Origin: CAZJYI01 sp964550025
Lineage (GTDB): Bacteria > Verrucomicrobiota > Kiritimatiellia > UBA8416 > CAYOBW01
Direction of reading: 5' to 3'
Assembly (NCBI GenBank): GCA_964550025.1
Contig: CAZJYI010000239.1
Coordinates: forward strand, 1-12,479
DNA length: 12,479 bases
Made by a program: the position numbers and the translations under genes. The stretch's first letter is position 1. Each line of letters starts with the position of its first letter. This document shows positions 9,250 to 12,479 of this stretch, piece by piece. The notes beneath the pieces are model-generated. The model searched no databases and was not told the origin of the DNA. It saw only the letters and a program-made list of their open reading frames with translations.

Positions 9250-12200
9250 ACGGCGGGACCGAGACGAGTGCGGGATACACGCGTTCGGGGACCATGACAC
9301 TCAACAGGTTTGCGGTCGGTGCACTGCTTCGGGCAACCGCCGCGGCGCACGCCCAGGCGGATATCAACGAGATCGTTGTCTGCGACAATCTGTCAGATGC
9401 TGACAGATGGATGATGGAGGGCTACCTGGCGCACAAGTGGGGGCTTGAGGGCGACCTGCCCGTTGCGCACCCATACAAGAGCTCGCCGCCTCCGGCTCCC
9501 GATCCCTGGATCTCGGGGTATCGATACCGGAAATCGCAGGTGATCGACGCGGGCTCGGGCGCCGGCACCGGGTACCAGATCGAGGTGAAAGTGGGGGAGG
9601 CCGACGGGGCTTCCGACTACGATCTGCACGTTGAGGGCAAGGCGCAGGGTTTTCCCAACGACGTACGCTTCACCGATGACGACGGCGGCACGCAACTCGA
9701 CCACTGGCTGGAGTCCATTTCCGGAACGACGCCCAATCGCACGGCGACGTACTGGGTCAAGGTCAAAGACAATCTCGACAGCGCGCAGTCCATCTACGTG
9801 TACTATGGGAAGAGCGGCGAGACGTCGGCCAGCGACGGTGACGCGACGTTCGGCTTCTTCGACGATTTCCCGGGGGCGTCGATCGACACGGCCAAATGGA
9901 CCATCACGGACGGCACGGGATGGTCGGTCGGAGGGAGCGAGCTGCTCGGCCAGAACACCAGTGGACGGCTGACCAGCAAGAGCATGTTCGGCAGCGGCGT
10001 CATCCTCGAGACGAAGTACCGCACGGTGAACCGGCCATCCAACGGCAATATGGTGTTTGGTTTCTACGTGAGCTCGACCGACAACTTCGGATGGTTGAAC
10101 CATCCGGGCGGCGACTACATGCGCGTGAACGGCGGTTGGTCCGGTATCGGCAACGAGTGCAACTTGCCGGTGATTGGGCGCATCGTAACGCGGGCGACGC
10201 AGGTGGATTTCTATGTCTACCGACAGGATAACGGCGTCCTCTGGCACAATCGGCCCAACCAGAACAGCACGGTGAACAACGAGCCCATTGTACTGGGGCG
10301 GCGCTATGACAATGCCCTGACCGGCCAGGGCTACAATGCTTATTGGGATTGGGTTCGCGTGCGCAAGTACGCCGCGACGGCGCCGGCCCTGGGTGCCGCG
10401 GGGCGGGAGGAGGACTACTTCGGTGTCACCCCCACGAACCAGGACGCGTCCGGCATCACGACCGACTCCGCCACCTTCAACGCCACGCTCGAAGCGCCGA
10501 ACACGAACGCATCCGTGTACGTGCACTGGGGAACGACGGACGGGACGACCAACGCGTCGGCGTGGGACCATTCGGCCTACGTGGGTTCCTGGACCAACGT
10601 AGCCTCGACCAATATCAGCTTTTCGACCAACGGGTTCAGCGCGGGCTCCTTGTACTACTACACCTTCCGCTCGACCAATGACTCGACCAACTTCTGGGCC
10701 AGTCCGAGTGCAGCCTTCGGCACGCTCGGGAAGCCCTCGGTGGACAACGCCGGCGGGCCGACGCCCGGCTTCGGCACGGCCACGCTGCAGGGGCGCGTGG
10801 TCTCCACCGGGGGGGTGGCGCTGACGCATGTGCGCATCTACTTCGGCGATGAAGACGGCGGGGCGACGCACAACTGGGACAGCAATTACGTTTTCGATGT
10901 CGGCTCCGTCACCCAGGGCGTGGCGTTCTCGACCAACGTGAGCGGGCTGATCTACGGTATCGAATACGCCTACCGCACGTATGCATCGAACGCCAACGGC
11001 GAAGCCTGGTCGGCCCCGTCAACGTTCGGGACGTCGGTGCCGGAGATGCCGCAGATGCCCAATGCTGAATTGACTGCGGACGGACAGACGTTTGACGCCT
11101 ACTTCGAGGACCACGATGGCGAGATCTGGCTGCTGATCGGTCGCGGCCGCCAAGGCTGGCAGTTCGATACGGACGGCCAGGGGAGCGCGGACGATGTGAG
11201 CCGGGATCTGCGAACAGCGGCGGCATTCTCCCCGGTCTGCTATTCAGACGCGATCGTCAACGATCTGCTGACCCAGGCTGGGCAGACCATGTCCACCGTC
11301 GAGATGCGCTTGTCGCGGGCAACCACGACTGACGGTTTGGGCGTATACCAGGATGTGCGCTGGCGGGACTTCGGTTCGCATGGTACGGCCGGAAACGCCT
11401 TTACCTGGGACATCGAGAACAACAACGCCAACCGATACAACATCACCATGGAGTGGAAGAACGATCCGGATGGCGGAGGCGGCAATTTCTACACGGGCAC
11501 CACGACGGGGAACACGAGGGACATCGGTCCCAACAATGGCAACCGCGTCTTCACGTGGGCGTGGAGCGGCCACGGCAGCCAGATGGGCTTCAGCTACGGA
11601 ACGTCAATCACTGCCGGATACAACGATCCGAACACCTTCCTGTGGGAGAATGGCACGGAGAACCACTCCATCCCGTACACGGAGGTCTACATCCCCTTTG
11701 ATCCACCTATGATCCCCGCCGTGGGCATTGAAAACACCGGCGCGACGAACGTCGGAATGACGAGCGCGGACCTGCTGGGGACGTTGGATGGGACTGGGTC
11801 GGTGTTTGATGTGATCGTTTACTGGGGTACGAACGATAATGCCGGCGCGGCATGGTTGAGTGACGGCACGGCCTCGAAGATGACCCTCGGGACGTACACG
11901 AACGTGACGGGGCAGTCCCTGACGGGGTCGGTCTCGTTGCTGACCAGTGGCACGATCTACTACTACACGATGATGGCATCCAACGAGATCACCACGATCT
12001 GGGCCGCTTCGAACGTGATCTTCGGTACGGATGGGCCGCCGACGCTGGTGAACGACGGCTTCACTTCCCATATCGGCTACGCCACGTTGTCCGGCAACGT
12101 GATCACCACCGGCGGATTGCCGGTTTCCGTGCGCATGTACTGGGGCGACACCGACGGCGGCACGAACGCGGCCAACTGGGCGAACACCAACATCTTCAGC

Positions 12201-12479
12201 GGTACGCGCGGAACGGGCACGTTCTCCACCAATACGACCGGCGGCCTGACCTACGGCGCGCTGTACTACTATCGCTGCTGGGCCAGCAATGCCAACGGCG
12301 TCGGCTGGGCCCCGAAGACCTCCGGGTTCTGGACGGCGATGCCGATGACGGATCCGTACGCCGCCGGGCTGGTGAGCGGGACCCTGTCGGGCAACATCGA
12401 TACAACCACCCCCAATCCCGCCAACGGCGACGGCAATGGCGTCGTGAACATGGGGCCGTGGCGGGCCACGCAGAGGAAC
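9246..12479 (+). CDS. Main part of gene 2: modular secreted protein, frameshifted from its signal peptide, 3' end outside window
   Basis: The frame is open from 9213 (after TAA at 9210-9212) to the right edge. Nominal starts are GTG 9246, overlapping the upstream TGA, or ATG 9294, but homology-like sequence (DTGTSVSGRVNGG) begins before both, so neither is likely the true start. Order: second half of the LWLDA-type jellyroll (RSGTMTLNRFAVGALLRA, ADINEIVVCDNL, MEGYLAHKWGL; to about 9480), DUF2341 (9501-9857), FFDDF ConA-like domain (9855-10412), FN3-like A and B (10419-11039), fibrinogen-like (11070-11699), FN3-like C and D (11718-12350) and the start of a probable PA14. Absence of TTA, CTA and TCA codons in this frame over 9396-10871 supports it as coding. 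It is a paralog of gene 1 sharing the block at 291-1871. Role as a surface or glycan-binding protein is inferred. Confidence 0.85.
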   Translation, partial: MNGGTETSAGYTRSGTMTLNRFAVGALLRATAAAHAQADINEIVVCDNLSDADRWMMEGYLAHKWGLEGDLPVAHPYKSSPPPAPDPWISGYRYRKSQVIDAGSGAGTGYQIEVKVGEADGASDYDLHVEGKAQGFPNDVRFTDDDGGTQLDHWLESISGTTPNRTATYWVKVKDNLDSAQSIYVYYGKSGETSASDGDATFGFFDDFPGASIDTAKWTITDGTGWSVGGSELLGQNTSGRLTSKSMFGSGVILETKYRTVNRPSNGNMVFGFYVSSTDNFGWLNHPGGDYMRVNGGWSGIGNECNLPVIGRIVTRATQVDFYVYRQDNGVLWHNRPNQNSTVNNEPIVLGRRYDNALTGQGYNAYWDWVRVRKYAATAPALGAAGREEDYFGVTPTNQDASGITTDSATFNATLEAPNTNASVYVHWGTTDGTTNASAWDHSAYVGSWTNVASTNISFSTNGFSAGSLYYYTFRSTNDSTNFWASPSAAFGTLGKPSVDNAGGPTPGFGTATLQGRVVSTGGVALTHVRIYFGDEDGGATHNWDSNYVFDVGSVTQGVAFSTNVSGLIYGIEYAYRTYASNANGEAWSAPSTFGTSVPEMPQMPNAELTADGQTFDAYFEDHDGEIWLLIGRGRQGWQFDTDGQGSADDVSRDLRTAAAFSPVCYSDAIVNDLLTQAGQTMSTVEMRLSRATTTDGLGVYQDVRWRDFGSHGTAGNAFTWDIENNNANRYNITMEWKNDPDGGGGNFYTGTTTGNTRDIGPNNGNRVFTWAWSGHGSQMGFSYGTSITAGYNDPNTFLWENGTENHSIPYTEVYIPFDPPMIPAVGIENTGATNVGMTSADLLGTLDGTGSVFDVIVYWGTNDNAGAAWLSDGTASKMTLGTYTNVTGQSLTGSVSLLTSGTIYYYTMMASNEITTIWAASNVIFGTDGPPTLVNDGFTSHIGYATLSGNVITTGGLPVSVRMYWGDTDGGTNAANWANTNIFSGTRGTGTFSTNTTGGLTYGALYYYRCWASNANGVGWAPKTSGFWTAMPMTDPYAAGLVSGTLSGNIDTTTPNPANGDGNGVVNMGPWRATQRN
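9501..10412 (+). other. DUF2341 domain followed by FFDDF-type ConA-like domain (gene 2)
   Basis: DUF2341 (9501-9857): WISGYRYRKSQVIDAGSGAG, YQIEVKVGEADG, FPNDVRFTDDDGGTQLDHWL, TATYWVKVKDNL and IYVYYGKS. The FGFFDDFPGASIDTAKW junction then opens a ConA-like module: GVILETKYRTV, FGFYVSSTDN, AYWDWVRVRKYA, ending ALGAAGREE. This DUF2341-FFDDF type is common in archaeal and bacterial surface proteins and differs from the DUF2341-GVWHM LamG type used twice in gene 1. Confidence 0.75.
10419..11039 (+). repeat. FN3-like repeats A and B of gene 2
   Basis: Repeat A (10419-10733) has SVYVHWGTTDGTTNASAWDH, LYYYTFRSTNDSTNFWASPS and FGTLG, the TLG type. Repeat B (10734-11039) has RIYFGDEDGGATHNWDS and LIYGIEYAYRTYASNANGEAW. 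Repeat B matches repeat 2 of gene 1, which holds the same position before the fibrinogen-like module. Confidence 0.75.
11070..11699 (+). other. Fibrinogen-C-like module, copy 2 (gene 2)
   Basis: A close copy of 600-1250: LTADGQTFDAYFEDHDG, IWLLIGRGRQGWQFDTDGQG, CYSDAIVNDLLTQAG, FTWDIENNNANRYNITMEW, the GGGGNF loop, NRVFTWAWSGH and SIPYTEVYI. It differs mainly by synonymous or conservative changes and short loop changes near SITAGYNDPNTFLW. Its nucleotide similarity to copy 1 looks clearly higher than that among the FN3-like repeats. Confidence 0.65.
11718..12350 (+). repeat. FN3-like repeats C and D of gene 2
   Basis: Repeat C (11718-12038) has VFDVIVYWGTNDNAGAAW, IYYYTMMASNEITTIWAAS and FGTDG, the counterpart of repeat 3 of gene 1. 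Repeat D (12039-12350) has VRMYWGDTDGGTNAANW and LYYYRCWASNANGVGWAP, the counterpart of repeat 4. The pair follows the fibrinogen-like module in both genes. Confidence 0.75.
12351..12479 (+). other. Start of a probable PA14 domain cut by the window edge
   Basis: DPYAAGLVSGTLSGNIDTTT, then NPANGDGNGVVNMGPWRATQ resembles the opening of PA14-type domains in PVC proteins (GLLEG.L.G.FNTT.PNPG, then LGPWMAQ). About 43 residues are visible. A PA14 here would match gene 1, where the first PA14 also follows the FN3 3-4 pair. Confidence 0.45.

Noticed and set aside
9393..10871. A 492-codon open frame on the minus strand, antisense to gene 2.
   Set aside because: Same cause: it is in register with the coding frame and ends at a sense TCA Ser codon at 9393. 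It is a shadow and indirectly confirms the coding frame.

Overview
This GC-rich 12.5 kb window holds two very large, co-oriented (+ strand) modular genes separated by one intergenic region. Both encode mosaic extracellular proteins built from the same parts list: short fibronectin-III-like repeats (hallmarks YWG..DGG and YYYR.YA.N), a fibrinogen-C-like module, PA14, Calx-beta, DUF2341 and LamG/concanavalin-like jellyrolls. This vocabulary and the repeat wording are what I associate with very large secreted proteins of Kiritimatiellota/Verrucomicrobiota (PVC group). The lineage is an inference from protein style only; no marker gene is present.

Layout. 3-8291: gene 1, open at the left edge, 2,760+ residues, ending in TAA. 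8292-8832: intergenic region with a perfect 11-bp hairpin just after the stop, octamer tandem repeats in inverted orientation, an extended -10 promoter (TGGTATAAT) and a leader of about 270 nt. 8833-9249: start of gene 2, with a signal peptide and the first half of a LamG-like domain, ending at a frameshift. 9246-12479: the rest of gene 2 in another frame, open at the right edge.

Gene 1 contains two related super-blocks (FN3 pair, binding module, FN3 pair, Calx-beta, DUF2341, LamG). It shows two apparent domain-in-domain insertions: PA14 inside a Calx-beta domain, and a ConA-like domain between DUF2341 and its LamG. Gene 2 carries a second copy of gene 1's FN3-fibrinogen-FN3-FN3 block, so the two are tandem paralogs that share modules. 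The break in gene 2 coincides with a LamG-like domain about 70 residues shorter than its gene 1 counterpart, which suggests a deletion (real or from assembly) rather than a single-base error.

Function: the domains are known or suspected glycan, protein or calcium binders, so surface adhesion or polysaccharide capture is the best guess. No catalytic domain is visible. I see no RNA gene, transposase, CRISPR array or defence system.
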